From: Massospora cicadina
Lineage: Eukaryota > Entomophthoromycota > Entomophthoromycetes > Entomophthorales > Entomophthoraceae
Direction: 5' to 3'
Length of the DNA: 64,000 bases
Assembly (NCBI GenBank): GCA_022478985.1
Contig: JAKSZP010009192.1
Location: 62,001-126,000, forward strand
The notes beneath the pieces are model-generated. The model was not told the DNA's origin. It made no database searches and saw only the letters and a list, made by a program, of their open reading frames with translations. Below are positions 10,003 through 21,582 of this stretch, piece after piece. How positions within the stretch are numbered: the first letter of the stretch is position 1; each line of letters opens with the position of its first letter. A program made the position numbers and the translations under genes.

Positions 10003-11869
10003 CACTCTGAGTTATGCACCAGTGAAAATGTCAATCACTACCATGGATTCTCATTTTTTGCCTAAAGAAGCTCATGACCATGAGCAAGGCCGCATATTAT
10101 TATGGGTTCATTTATCTAAAACCCAAATCCCAAGATTACCCTCCATGTTGGAATTTCATGCCAATTTGGAATTTTATGGTCCTAGCTTAAGCTTTACCTC
10201 AGATTTTCAAATACCACCTGAGGTTTTACGAAATATTATTAATCAACTGCTTAAAGGTGCTTTAATCCATGGAATCTGTACTACCTGATCTCAATATAAC
10301 GCTGTACCCTCTATTTTGCAGGAAGTGTTGCAATCCTCCCAAATGCCTTGAATTTGCCCCAAGCAATACTTGCATCAGCTCGTTTACCCAACCTAATACC
10401 ATTTATTACCCATAGTGGGAATGCACCATCAAAGGATGCTCAATTTATTAGAAGGACTTCAATCCTTTAATAACCATGTTTCCAAATTTTTAAAGTCTGC
10501 CTCCGAATTTAGCTGAGATAATCATGAGGCCATTATTAGTAATCAGACCCTTCTCAATGAAATTCATCAACAGCTTATTCAGCTCAATATTGGGATGTTT
10601 GGGTTTGTTGATAATCAGTTTACAAAGAGAGTTCAGGAGATTCAGAGAGAATGGAGAGAGGGTCTTTCCCAACTCTCTGAGCATAATAAATCAATGGAGG
10701 CGGAAGTTAGAACCCGTCTCATTCAATTGGAACAGCTTTACTCATGGATTCAATTCTGGGTCAATGAGTTAGAGAAAGCCTTAGGACCCATGGGTTCCCA
10801 GGGGTTGAAGACCTCATGGGCCACCTGGGGGTGTAGGACCATGTGGACCACCTGGTGCTGATGGACCTTGAGGACCTCCCAGGAATGTAGGGCCTCAGGG
10901 AACGCCGGGCGTGGAAGGACATCAGTGGCCTCAGGGTGCTGATGGGCATTCTGAATTCCTTTAACAAACCGACTCTCTTAAGTATGATGGATCGCTTGCA
11001 TGAACAATTCTATGAGTTGGCCTTGGAATGTAACTTAACCCCCTGATGGGGTACCAATCAATCCCCTCTTGTCACTACAGTTTATATCTGATGAGTTGGT
11101 CAATTTGAGTAAATGGTCAAAGGACACCGATATCTTGATCCATGCTTGTGAATCTAAAGGAGAAATGCTTGAAGCGAAATTTGAGACGCTAAAACTTAAG
11201 TATAATGCCCAACAGGAACAGATCTTTGAGCTAACTTGCCGATTAGATGAGAAAGCGGGGCTTTCTGAGCAGAACTTTCAGATTAGTGAAATTTGTACTG
11301 AAGCTGCTGGTCCTTATCCTCAATTTTCTTCTTAAGCGTCAGACTCCAATTCATATGTTTCCACTCAATCTGTACCACCTGGAGTACATGTTTTGACCTC
11401 AAATGTCTTTATGAGTTTCAAACCGCTATTCAAAGAAAAGTACTCCCTGGGGTAAGGCAGCATTATCTCTTACCTCTATCTTTATATAAAGGTGCTAAGT
11501 GAGGCTACTTATCACCAAAAAATGAATTGTTTGCCAAATTGCCTTACTTGTTTGGCTCTGGATATCATGGTACCTCACTTGATGACTTGTTCTACTTGGT
11601 ATCAGGTGAAGGAAGTGCTAATCAAAGAATTTGGGAGTGAGCAAACTTTATTCTCCCAAAAACAAGCTTTTATGGGTATACAGCCCCATTGAAACGCATC
11701 CATCAAAGACTTTGCTCATTGGTTCTATTGGGAAGCTCAGACTCTAGTGGCTTGTGGTCAGTATAAATTGGATGATGCGATTACACCATTTATGTCAGCT
11801 TTTTCTTCAAGAACTCTAACGCAAGTTTATTTGATTAGTGTTGTCGCAATTTTGATATGACTGGACAAT
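9993..11869 (+). pseudogene. gag: Gag of element A with coiled coil and collagen-like repeat
   Basis: Open pieces at 9914-10288, 10595-10861, 11069-11335 and 11492-11692 are fragments of one Gag. The order is: N-terminal part ending near QIPPEVLRNIINQLLKG; a helical, probably coiled-coil part (QREWREGLSQLSEHNKSMEA); a collagen-like Gly-X-Y run (10784-10952); a second helical part (KGEMLEAKFETLKLKYNAQQ); then the Gag core (VKEVLIKEFGSEQTLFSQKQ, FYWEAQTLVACGQYKLDDAI). The core motif recurs in element J and more weakly in C, D and H. The frame is lost near 11870, where another LTR-like sequence begins; the zinc knuckle lies beyond it at 13771. Confidence 0.8.
10784..10952 (+). other. Collagen-like Gly-X-Y region in element A Gag
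   Basis: GPM GSQ G is read at 10784-10804 in the Gag frame. After one shift, 10809-10952 reads 16 triplets: RPH GPP GGV GPC GPP GAD and, after a stop at the third place of GP*, GPP RNV GPQ GTP GVE, ending GHQ WPQ GAD GHS. Thirteen of the 16 start with Gly. The three exceptions (AGA, AGG, TGG) are single-base changes from a Gly codon. Pro is common at X, as in collagens. In phages and some bacterial proteins such runs form trimeric stalks. Here it sits between two helical segments. Confidence 0.8.
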
Positions 11870-12412
11870 AATTGTGGGATAGCCGGGTGGGATCCGCCAA
11901 ACATAGTATCAGTTGCAATTATTAAAGTGCCTCGAGATGAGGAAATATTGGGATATAACAGGTCTTTATTGGATGTAATGAGTTTATTAGATTGCCTCTA
12001 TATAAAGTAATAAGGCGATGAGGTGATGTCAACATTTGACAAATACAAAGTAAATCGCCTAAAAAATAGGGTGACAGAGGATTAAAAATAACAAGCCAAA
12101 TTTGAGGAGAATTGGTGGAATATAAATAACCCAAGCAATGAGATATAGTATCGCCTGAAGCTGATGTATATAAGTGAATTGGGCAATTGAGTAGGTAGGA
12201 TGTTTAAAGTGAAGAAGCAACGGGACAGCAAAAGGTAGCTGTATTTATTAAAATAAATAAAGAGTCAATTGGGGCAATTGCTCCTAATTTTAAGTATTTT
12301 TTCAAGTGTTTCTGAAGGACTGACGATCCCCATATCATCCGTCTATTGCTCAGTGGGTTCAACTGTGTGAATACCCCAATGGATCCTAGTGATACCATTC
12401 AAAATTATAACA
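11870..12412 (+). repeat. LTR-like sequence inserted in element A gag, with PBS
   Basis: Gag homology stops near 11870. The sequence ends in ATAACA followed by G and a PBS-like TGGTGCTCACTACAGGGG (12414-12431), the same motif as next to the A, E and F LTRs. AT-rich promoter-like (near 12165) and AATAAA-like (near 12250) stretches fit an LTR. The left edge is uncertain and no matching partner LTR was found. Confidence 0.5.
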
Positions 12413-13600
12413 GTGGTGCTCACTACAGGGGACTCTGCTGGGTGGTGCTTAAGTAGCTAAAGGTTGGTTAAGAGGTGGTGGTGATGCGCCACTGTGGTTC
12501 AGTTCCACCAGTTAGTGGTGGTGGGGAGGGGCAAACCCTGGACGCCCGCCCAAAATGCTGAGTTTGGAAGTAGGAGGATTACCATCTGGTTAAGTGGGGG
12601 AAATGTCATGATTTTAACCAAATGGAATCCTCCAATGATTTAGCGTTATTTGGAATGATATAGCCAATCCTGGCAGAATGGTTTATTGACTAAATTTCGT
12701 GTTATTTGGTTTGATTGCTGGTTAGTTGCTCTCCAATTTGGGTTGAGCCAAAATTAGTATTCCACTGATTTTGGTATTAGGTTTAAGTGGGGCCAATCAG
12801 TGGCCTGAATTAGTACAAGGATCACCGGCGACTAATAGCTGAGGATGATTCAAATGATATCAGTCAGCAGAATTAGAGTTCAATGCCAACTGCCATTCAT
12901 GGGCAGTTGTGTGATTTCTGGAGGAAAGCTGATGTATTTGCTTCAAACATTTGCTCCCTGATTATCCAATGTTGGTGGATCCAGCAAATTATGAGTTTGA
13001 GGCAGCTGAGGTTGTTTCCAGTGCCTCACATATTATCAAGATAAAACGAGAATAGATGCCAGTGAGATGCCAAGATATACCAAGTCAAGGAGCAACCAAA
13101 GTTGTTTCTGGTGCATTATTATCAATTCAAAGGTCAAATCCAAATTTGACATTTATTTATGTTAATTATTTATATGGCTCAACGGTGACTTATGGCTGAG
13201 GATGAGCCAAAACTAATTTAAACATTGGGAAGGATGGAGCGAGAGGGTCAATGCCAGGGAAGAGAATAGAGTAGAAGAAGGAGTGTAAGAAGAAGAGAAG
13301 TGGTTGGCTGAAAGAATCAGCAGAAGAGATGATAGGTCAGTGATGGGCGCAGTAGCCCTTTTGTAAATAGTATAAATACCTGGCGCTTCCCCTTCAATAA
13401 ATATCTCCCTTTGCCTATTCCACCTTTTTTTATAAGGTTATATTTATTTCGTTGGTTGGTGTTTAGGTTAAAGGGGATCCCCAATTGGCATGGGTGACAT
13501 GCCTAGGGTTTAGCCAGTGCTGCTGGCCCCGTCACCAAAGGCGAAATGTCAAGGGCTTACCAGTCTTCATACTGGTTAGCCTGCCAACTAGCAGAGCCCA
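12413..13600 (+). repeat. Second LTR-like part of the insertion in element A gag
   Basis: 12413-12597 is a short GC-richer internal remnant without an ORF. A purine run (AAGTGGGGGAAA, about 12593-12604) is followed at about 12605 by TGTCATGATTTTAACC, which resembles PPT plus LTR start of element A (TGTCAGGATTTTACC). TATAAATACC near 13371 and AATAAA near 13398 are promoter and polyadenylation candidates. A block with GGCTGAGGATGA occurs twice (about 12838 and 13190). Element A coding resumes after 13600. It does not align with 11870-12412, so the two are not a simple LTR pair. Confidence 0.45.
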
Positions 13601-13900
13601 TAGTCGAATTTCTGACAAGTGTAAAAAAGAATTTCTAAAGTATTTTGGACATTAAGGAGGCCTTATTGGAATTTCCTCCTCAATTCTCCAAAAAACCCTG
13701 AGGTTGTGAGTCTCCTAGACCTAATCGCCCCAAAGTCTATGCTATGCCTGAGAATACTGGGGCGATCCAGTGTAACTACTGTCATCAATATTTTCATACT
13801 GAGTATTGGTATTTAAAGAAGGAAGCAGATGAGAAGAAGAAAAGAGAAAGCCCAATAAGATTTTCCATCTTGATAATAATATAAGTGCCCAGCAAGAACA
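13600..13900 (+). pseudogene. gag: Gag C-terminus with zinc knuckle (element A)
   Basis: The nucleic-acid-binding CCHC motif is read at 13771-13812 as CNYCHQYFHTEYWY. It fits C-X2-C-X4-H-X4-C except that the last Cys is Tyr (TAT), one G-to-A change from TGT. A lysine-rich tail (LKKEADEKKKRES) follows. This restores the Gag reading after the foreign LTR-like insertion. Confidence 0.75.
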
Positions 13901-13979
13901 TAAGTCCAATTGAGTATGATAAAGATGAAAATTCTTCTTATTCCTTGCCCTCCTTTCTCGCTTTATCCTCTCAGTTTGG

Positions 13980-14460
13980 AAGCACCATTACCCTATTGAC
14001 TTCCGAGTGAATCAAGTCAATGCCAAGGTTATCATAAATACAGGGTCTCCTGTAAATGTTGTTTCATTAAAAATTCACCAAGCAGATCAAATTAACTCCC
14101 AATATTTCTCACTTTGAAGAACATGGCACGGCTGGACCTCAGAGTACTTGGTCAATTGGAGCTTTTTTGTCCCTTCCCCTGAAAATTAAATTTTAATTTT
14201 ACAATTCCTGCCTTTGTACTTGATAACGTAAGTTATGACCTACTTTTAGGGACTCAATTTTTATATGAATTTGATGTAAAAACCAATTACCACAGCTCAT
14301 CGGTGTTTCTCTTGGGGTAAGAGTTCCCTTACTTTTAATCAATCATGCTTCAACTTGACATTAGTTATGTCTGCTATAAGGAACCAAAAGGTCTTAATCA
14401 CTCTAATATCACATTGAAGATTATCACGTAAAATTACCCCATACATAAGCTGATATTGAA
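13980..14460 (+). pseudogene. pol: Aspartic protease of element A, active-site Asp replaced
   Basis: AKVIINTGSPVNVVS is the retropepsin active-site segment. The catalytic Asp codon is AAT (Asn) at 14037-14039, then Thr-Gly at 14040-14045. Downstream VSYDLLLGTQFLYEFDV-like sequence is readable in part near 14230-14280 across frames. Stops interrupt it. The protease would cut Gag-Pol in a working element. Confidence 0.75.
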
Positions 14461-15611
14461 GAAGGGATGCCTATTTTCTCCCCCAAAAACTTGGTTTTTC
14501 CGCCAAAATCACAGGTAATTGTTAACTCTTCTTTGCATTTTTTAATTCCCAAAGGGCATTTGTTACAAGTTCAAGGCATTTTCAACCCTTCTTCTGAAGA
14601 ACTCTGCCTTGTCCTGGAGTATTGGATTATTCTTACTCAGGATCATTATCCATCTTACTGGCAAACCTTACCAATGAGCTGAAATTGGTAGATCAAGAGC
14701 ATCCGATTGCTTATTTCAAGTTACTGCCCATATCTCAGATTTATGATGTTAAACCCTTCAGAAGTCTACAAGATTTTGGGTTGTAAAGTGATCAGGAAAT
14801 TCTTACTGTGGGTCCAGCTATCGAAAAACACCTCACTAAGGAACAGGAGAAACAAGTGCTTCAATTATTAGACAAATATTCCGACATTTTTGCTAAGCAA
14901 ACTTATTTTTTGAGAAGATGAAAGGAGTAATGCACTCTGTTAAAACTGGCGATCACCCTCCTATTCGTTCAAAGCCCTATCATAAGCCTAAAGTAGAAGA
15001 ATCCCAGGTTACTAAGAAGCTGCATCAATTGTTGGAGGCTGGATTATTGAAACCCTCCAATAGTCCTTGGGCATCTCCATTGTTATTGGTTAAGAAGAAA
15101 GATGGTTCCCACCAAGACATGGATTATTGCAGACTAAATGCTATTAGTTGAGATTTTTATCCCTTACCTAGGATCATTGATTCCCTTAGGTTGTTGGCTG
15201 GATCCACCTATTTTTAGGCCATGGACTTAGTCAGTGGGTACTGACAAATCGAGTTATCACCAGAAGACCATGCCAAGTGTGCCCTGATATCAAGTAAAGG
15301 TTTTTTTGAAACAACTCATATGCCTCAAGGATTAAGCAATGCCTCAGCAACCTTCCAAAGGGCCATGGACAGTATTATATGGGATCTAAAGCTTACTTGT
15401 GTTCTGGTATATCTTGATGATATTACCGTGTTTTCCAAAACTTTTACCAAGCATTTGGACCATCTAAAAGAAGTTTTCAGACGAATTTAAGATCTTCTTT
15501 AAAGCTCAAACCCACCAAGTGTTCATTTTTTTCAAAACGAAATGAATTTTCTAGGACATCAGGTCTCAGCTGAAGGGATTCAACCCCTCTCAGACAAAAT
15601 TCAAGCTTTTC
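14461..15611 (+). pseudogene. pol: Reverse transcriptase of element A
   Basis: The pre-RT spacer has a 71-codon open piece (14467-14682). RT begins in the piece 14918-15151: SKPYHKPKVEESQVTKKLHQ, then LLEAGLLKPSNSPWASPLLL and VKKKDGS. After a stop come AMDLVSGY, then MPQGLSNASATFQRAMDS and the catalytic YLDD in VLVYLDDITVFSK (about 15400-15432). A thumb motif NFLGHQVSAEGIQPLSDKI follows at 15542. Stops at TGG/CAG-like codons and one shift are present. Confidence 0.85.
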
Positions 15612-16015
15612 TTTTTACATATAATGCAAGCAATGTCGGTATTGGGGCTATACTATCCCAGTGTGATGAAGAGAAGAATGATCATCACGTTGCTTTCTAT
15701 AGCAAAATGGTGTTGAAGGCTGAACGGAATTACAGTGTCACTGAGTGGGAGTGTTTGGCTGTAATTCTAGCAATCCAGAACTTCCACCCTTCTTATATGG
15801 TAACTAATCTCTGTTATTACCGACCATTCATCCTTAAGATGGTCGCGGAACAAGAAGGATCCTGATGGGAGGTTGGCCCTTTGGGCCTTAAGGTTGCAAA
15901 ATTACTATTTCTCCATTGTTCATCGCTTAGGTGCTCAACATCAAAATGCTGATGGGCTGTCCTGATTGCCTATTCTGACCTTATTAAAAGATAAAAGAAG
16001 ACCGCTTATATAATC
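15612..16015 (+). pseudogene. pol: RNase H of element A with deleted connection segment
   Basis: RT thumb sequence ending KIQAF (to about 15611) passes without a frame change into LFTYNASNVGIGAILSQCDE, the RNase H start. Element M shows about 75 residues (FLGMVGYYRKF to YPDCNKIFYL) between these points, so roughly 225 bases are missing here. RNase H continues (VAFYSKMVLKAERNYSVTE, WECLAVILAIQNFHP) and then shifts. The first Asp of the Asp-Ala-Ser motif is Asn. Confidence 0.8.
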
Positions 16016-17205
16016 TTATTGGATGACCTGAGTTGTGGGATCAAGAAACTGAAGAGGATCGCGCCTTTCTAAAATCAATCACCAAAGATACTATGATTTG
16101 GGATGGAGCTTTGTATAGGAAATTCAAATCCAGGTGGTTGCCCATTTTTCATCCCAACTCTAGATTTCACGTTGTAATGGAAGGTCATTAACAAGTCAGT
16201 CATAGCGGCTTAAAGAAGACTCAAGTATGGTTAAAGACTCGATACTATTAGAACAAAATGACTGAATTCATTTGAGAGACTCTTGACTCATGTCTTATTT
16301 TGTAAACGCCATGGAACTACAAACCCTCCTTTTCAACATCAAGTTATGCCTCCAACTAAAGCATTTGAGGTGGTTAGCATTGACGTTGTAGGCCCTTTTC
16401 CTCGAGGATTGAATGGACATCAGTATATCATTATGACTTTCAACCATTTCTTAAATGGGTTGAGGCCATTTCCATTGCTACCCCCTCAGCTATAACTACA
16501 GCGCTATTTCTATACCAGCATATCATTTCTCAACATGGGCGTCACAAGGTCCTTATGTCAGATAATGGGACTAACTTCACCTCGCAACCTATACAGGAGT
16601 TATCCAAATTATTTAACACTGCTCAGCAATTTGTTGTCCTATATAATCCATCTACAAACGGGGCCATTGAACAAGTTAATGGAACCCTAGTTGCGATTCT
16701 AAGGAATATGGCATCCACTGACCCAATTCAGTGGAATTTTTATTTGCCTAGTGCCTTGTTTGCTTATCAGATAAGCTATCATCATATTATCAAGATGATC
16801 CCTTTTAAGTGCATATACGGGTGGGATCCTTCAGTCCCTTCTAGTGTTCAGAAAATCCTCAAGGAAAGAATCCCAGAGAACTCTGATTTAATTATGAGGA
16901 ATCTGGCCGACGAGATTATTCTTCTTAAGCTCAATCAATGAAATCAATTAAAACAACCACTCAAAAAGAGATTTAAATAAGCAATCAACACAAACCTGCC
17001 TTACCTGAATACCAGATTGGGGATTACATTATGTACTATCATTCTTAGCCTGGTGGGCGAGAAAAAAATTAGGAACTAATTGGTCTGGTCTCTATCAAGT
17101 TATATTTTGAAAGGGATTAGAGTATTCAATTTTTTATGTTGATACTGGTATAGTGGTAAATCATATTCATCCTAGGTTTTTGAGAAGTCACCCTCAACTG
17201 TGATC
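16016..17205 (+). pseudogene. pol: Integrase of element A
   Basis: The HHCC region is poorly preserved. The core opens at 16283-16495 with VVSIDVVGPFPRGLNGHQYI (first Asp). After a shift inside the FTKW region it opens again at 16555-16941: MSDNGTNFTSQPIQELSKLF (second Asp) and NPSTNGAIEQVNGTLV (Glu). DDE residues are therefore all present. The C-terminal GPY/F-like module is at about 17000-17200 (GDYIMYYHS, NWSGLYQVIF, HPRFLRSHPQL) across frames. The 128-codon open stretch is one of the best preserved in the window. Confidence 0.85.
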
Positions 17206-17210
17206 AAATC

Positions 17211-17221
17211 TTGGGGGGAAG
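17211..17221 (+). other. Polypurine tract of element A
   Basis: TTGGGGGGAAG lies directly before the 3' LTR start TGTCAGG. This is the usual site of plus-strand DNA priming in LTR elements. Confidence 0.8.
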
Positions 17222-17559
17222 TGTCAGGATTTTACCAAATTCACGTATCTCTGAAAATTCCACTCCACTGATTCCCCTGGCATCATCAGAAAAAGAGAGC
17301 AATATAACTCAATCTATCAAAGTTAATGATCAATCTCATCCCGATCAGTGATTGAAATTGATTGTGTAGAGATTAATTCACTCTGATAGATTTTGAGCCA
17401 TTATGAAGCCTATACATATCACCTTTTTTTAAGAATAAAATTTAGTCAAATTAGAACTTGTATTTTCGGTTGAATTTATCACCTTTTTGGAGAATCCGCT
17501 CAGTGTAACTTTGAGAGAAAACTTGCCCCATTGGAAGTGTAATTCAAAACTTCCAGACA
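17222..17559 (+). repeat. 3' LTR of element A
   Basis: It starts TGTCAGGATTTTACC right after the PPT and ends CTTCCAGACA. It aligns with 9650-9984. The following TAGCGCTCATAC belongs to element D. Confidence 0.85.
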
Positions 17560-17563
17560 TAGC

Positions 17564-17650
17564 GCTCATACTTTGAAGGTCAAGAAAAATTGGATGTTGT
17601 GAGCAATGAAGAAGAATACACTCAAATTTAATCATTCAAGGCAGGGGAAG
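17564..17650 (+). other. Resumed 3' internal end of element D with PPT
   Basis: This stretch (ACTTTGAAGGTCAAG to GAAGAAGAATACACTC) aligns with the last 85 internal bases of element C (minus, 21660-21570), including the closing purine run GGCAGGGGAAG before the LTR. It is therefore D sequence displaced by the O plus A insertion. Confidence 0.75.
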
Positions 17651-18527
17651 TTTTATGGTTGACTGGACCTAAATGGTTGGGTAAATCGTTAGGGGAAGTA
17701 ATAATATTAGCTAATGTTTATTTATTATGTATTATATAAAAATCATCAGTGATTATGGACCAAAAATATCCTAGGTGTATCCAAAGCTTAAGATTTGAAG
17801 CCTAACATTTCTATTTATGTAATTAAAAAAATGACAAGGCTTGTGGGCTTTGATAGTTAAGTCAGAATAAAATTAGTTGACTTAATGACCCAGGCTTGTG
17901 GGCTTTGCTGGTCTATGTCAAAATTCGTTTTTAATGTCAATCAAGTTTTCAATTTAATTACTAGTTATGCCACAAATCGCCTTGGTATGTGGTACCATTG
18001 CTCAAGAGAGCAACAGTTTATTTATATTTAGATGGATCAGAGGAAACTATGTCTTGAAATAATTGTCAGTGAGACACTGACCATGAGGATGAGCTGAGTC
18101 ACCACAGAGCCTCATAGTTTGTAGACCCTCTAAAGTCTTCATTATGATCCGCTGGCTAAGTGTAATGTGAGGTGAGGTGTCATGAGTAAGGTGTGATTAA
18201 CATCAAACCCTTAAATTCTCCCTAATTTCATATAAATAAAAAACTTGTCTTTTAGCGCCACAGTTAATAGTTTAATATACAAAATTTTTGCATTAATAAC
18301 TTTCTCATTGTAATAAGTAGAGGAATACTTGTGATCAGGAAGATCAGGGCAGTGAGCCATCACACAAGGAAATGACAGAAGGATACAGCCTCAAAGTGTC
18401 ATTTATGAGGATTTTATATCCTAACTACTGTCACTGTTTGGTCTATTGTCTCCCAAACTATAGGTGCTTGAAACTCCAACTTATCTCAGAAGATAACAAG
18501 CCATTTGAATTAGGCTTAATTTTAACA
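17651..18527 (+). repeat. 3' LTR of element D
   Basis: TTTTATGGTTGACTGG (decayed TGTTGAATGG) to TTTTAACA. It is collinear with 4914-5803 over its whole length, for example GACCCAGGCTTGTGGG, CACCACAGAGCC and ACTGTCACTGTTTGG. Adjacent AACAG pairs with ATCAG left of 4914. Confidence 0.85.
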
Positions 18528-20825
18528 AACAGTTTCAAGTTTCTTAGGCTGCATACTCTGAGTACTACAAAAACCCAGTTTCCCCCTTGGGTATTGAAAA
18601 TTGGCACTTATTAGGCTTGTTTTTAATTTAAGCCTTGGTTATTCTCTTGAAAGCTTCAACCAGATGGGACAGATATTTCATGAAGGTGTGCAAAAAAGAT
18701 TAATTATCATCAAGATACACTAAAACGCAGCTTAAACTCAAATACCTGTATGGTGTCCATGGATCTCAGAAAGGTGGCTGGCGCATTACATTAACCTTGG
18801 GAATGTGCTGTGGTAGATACAGCCTCTTGAAGTGATAATGGTGCACTTCTCCTGTTTGCCTTTGGTATGTCAACTGTGCCAATAGCCGCTGATAAGATCC
18901 AAAGTAGTGAAATACTTAGCTCCCCTTAGTCAATCAAGAGCATTATTTATATGTGGCTAGGGTTAAGAGTCTTTTTAGTAATTTTATTTAAGCAGAAATA
19001 TTCAAATACTACTTAGTTGGAACCACTTTTTTGCAACAATATATATATATAGGACTATCCCAGGAATAATGAGAGCAGAATCAATCCTTATCTTAGTAAT
19101 TAATTAAGCTCTTTATTTTGAACTTCACTTGCTCAACTACTTCATATAGGTTGGGAGCATATTAGTGGGCATCCCCGGTGTCAATGTGGCGCAGAATGCC
19201 TTTTGCACACCCTAAGTCATAATCACCAGTAGTGAATATATTCGAGTATTTTGATAATAAAGATAAAGCTTGATTTAAATTTGTTTTTATGACAGGTCCT
19301 TCAACTAATCATTAGATATTATATCACTTGAATATAGAGTAGCATCAATAGGCCAAACCTGATAGATTTATTTTACTTTAAATGTTTAGGACCTTATCTT
19401 AGGGAAGTAAATGAACATAGGCGATCTTCTACCCTTTGGTTAAAGTAATCTTCTGTGAGGTCAGATTAGTTTGTGAACACACAGGATTCTCAATGCCCAG
19501 GGACAATTAAGCCAGGTTCTAAATGGGTTTAATATGAAACTAATCTCATGGGACTGAACTTCTCATAGTAACCAATCAAGAGGTCCAGGGATATTCCTTT
19601 GCTTACAGCTTAATGTTCTCCATGGAGTAACTCACAACTAAAGGAGGCGCGTAAGGGAATGCCTTTTTTTAGTACTAGATGGTCCCAAGCGTAAGGGAAT
19701 GCCTTGGTTTTTGGAAATGATGGGGTTAGGGGCTCAACTATGATAACCAGTTTGCGAAAATTTGTAAAAACATTCCATCAGTGTAATTCACATTAGAAAA
19801 TTATTTATTTTTAGTAAATATCTGTTTTCTTGAGAGTAAAGAAGGTGAAGTATCTGAATGAGGTTCTTAAGTGCCTTTTCCTCATAGTTTAAAACTTCTC
19901 CATAAAAGCTAAGAAAACTTATGCCTTTAAGAATTGATAATTCTGGCTGGGTAGCACTATGGATGGGGAGCTGACTTGAAGAGATAAACCTCATGGTTAG
20001 GGCACTGTAGGCTTGTTCACTGATGGTGCTACCTTTAACTGCAGTTCCATATTGTTTCCAATGGCCACTTTGGATAAAATTTTTAATTCTTTTGCAAAAT
20101 GCCTCATAACATGTAAAAATAAAGTTATGCTGTCAACTATAGCATAAACTTAGAGCTTATTTAAGAGTATATCAATATAATTACATTAAGAGATATAATG
20201 TGAATTCGCGTTTAGTGTAAGAACAGCAGGATATCAATTTTGTCAATCATTTTTTATCTTTTCACTAATATCTGAAAAAGGGATTATAAAGTTCTGAGGG
20301 TTAGGGCAACTGTGAACCTTGTAAAAGTGTAATTTACTTGACTCATCCAATTCTCTAAAATGGGACTATTATGCAAGTTGTGTAGTGTAAGGCTTGGAGA
20401 TAATTCTATTTATTTCGTTTTTAGGTTTAGCTTGCCAACTTCATGTTATTGCATGCACTGGACGTAAATCAATATGTCCTTTTTTTGAGGTAAGATACAT
20501 GATTGTTTGACAATAGATTATCCCAATACCTATTGTTGATTGTCGTTTCCCAGGTCCTCATCATCCACATTTGAATCAATATAGTTTATGTTGGACCATC
20601 TCCTGGGACAACTGACAGTATAGTGCCTTTGAACACACAATTCAGAAAGTAACTTTAAAGAGGTTCCAACAAGGACACACATTTCCAGATATAGTTTAGC
20701 TAGTATATATCAAGTTCTTATCAGTACCTTGTTGGGGGTAGGCATGACTGTACGTTTCTCTACATTTAGGGCCAAAGATAACCTCACGCCACTTGAGGTA
20801 ATCATTCATCGCCTAATTATCCAAG
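18528..20825 (-). pseudogene. pol: Protease-RT part of element H pol
   Basis: On the minus strand 19300-19150 reads LLSKYSNIFTTGDYDLGCAK and HIDTGDAH, the segment before RT. ALD-stop-LRGAKYFTTLDL leads to ISGYWHS (about 18960-18880), then ITSRGCIYHSTFPRLM (fingers/palm). Protease-like sequence is upstream (19700-19400), much degraded. Homology stops at 18528, the edge of D, and resumes at 4913. The segment 20826-24433 is element C, after which H gag continues. A 17-base string GCGTAAGGGAATGCCTT occurs twice (19646 and 19689). 20400-20825 should hold gag zinc-knuckle sequence but is too decayed to confirm. Confidence 0.75.
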
Positions 20826-21569
20826 TGTTGAAGATTTGGGCTTCACCTGATGGCTGGTTCATTGTTTGGTGGAAACTGCAGCTTCGAGCATCTATTGTGT
20901 GAGGACAATAGACAGGATGGTGCTTTGAATTTATGATATAGCTTTTGGTAATACTTTAATTGTATACCCGTCATTTCACTTGAACAATGGCCCGCTGCCC
21001 TGATCCTACTGATCCCAAGTGAAAATCGACTTTAATATAAAATAATGTGATAATGCAAAAAGTTATTTATAGGGTTCGATGTTAACCACATCTTACCCAT
21101 GACGCCTTACCTTTCAGTGACCCTTGGCCACATAAAAAGTTTGTAATGACATCTATAAATACTTCAACTCAAGGCATCGTGCTCAGCCTCAGAGTCAGAG
21201 TAAACACCATCATCATCCTTGAGATGGCGTTTCATCATATCTTCAAAATAGCTGAATTGATTCACTTTCACATGCAATTGGCAGTGCATACTAAGGCGAT
21301 TAATATCACTAATTAGTAAATAATTCAATTGAAAACTCAACTGACATTAAAAACTAATTTCAACATATACCAACAAAGCCCACGTGCCTGAGTCATTAAA
21401 TCAAAACTTAGATTTGGGTTCAGCCTATCTGACAAAGCCCTTGAGCCTGTGTCATCATAGTCAAATATAATTAAGTGAAATTGCTAGGCCACAAATTCAA
21501 GTTCAGATATACTTAGGATATCTTTGGTTTATAATAAACGACAATTTAGATCCAGTCAACCATTCAACA
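20826..21569 (-). repeat. 3' LTR of element C
   Basis: Minus strand: TGTTGAATGGTTGACTGG to CAAATCTTCAACA. Nearly identical to 23691-24433. It is preceded on the element strand by the purine run AAGGAGGGGGAAG. Confidence 0.9.
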
Positions 21570-21582
21570 CTTCCCCCTCCTT
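21570..21582 (-). other. Polypurine tract of element C
   Basis: AAGGAGGGGGAAG on the minus strand abuts the 3' LTR start. The D counterpart is at 17640-17650. Confidence 0.8.

Larger units (their letters stand above)
9650..17559 (+). mobile_element. Element A: near full-length Ty3/gypsy retrotransposon, inactive
   Basis: Two LTRs of about 335 bp bound gag, zinc knuckle, protease, RT, RNase H and integrase in Ty3/gypsy order. The PBS candidate is at 9985-10002 and the PPT at 17211-17221. The element is interrupted inside gag by other LTR-like DNA (about 11870-13600) and has an internal deletion at the RT/RNase H junction. Many stops and a protease Asp-to-Asn change show that it is dead. It sits next to LTR O inside D. 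Its own target duplication is not clear. Confidence 0.85.
4914..18527 (+). mobile_element. Element D: deleted Ty3/gypsy element with nested O and A insertions
   Basis: The 5' LTR (4914-5803) and 3' LTR (17651-18527) are in the same orientation and clearly homologous. The 5-bp flanks are ATCAG (4909-4913) and AACAG (18528-18532), a target duplication with one mismatch. D's own internal DNA is 5804-8586 plus 17564-17650, and the latter matches the 3' end of element C's internal region. Everything between is the solo LTR O and element A. D has gag and an integrase tail but no protease, RT or RNase H, so it was a non-autonomous element before it decayed. Confidence 0.8.
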
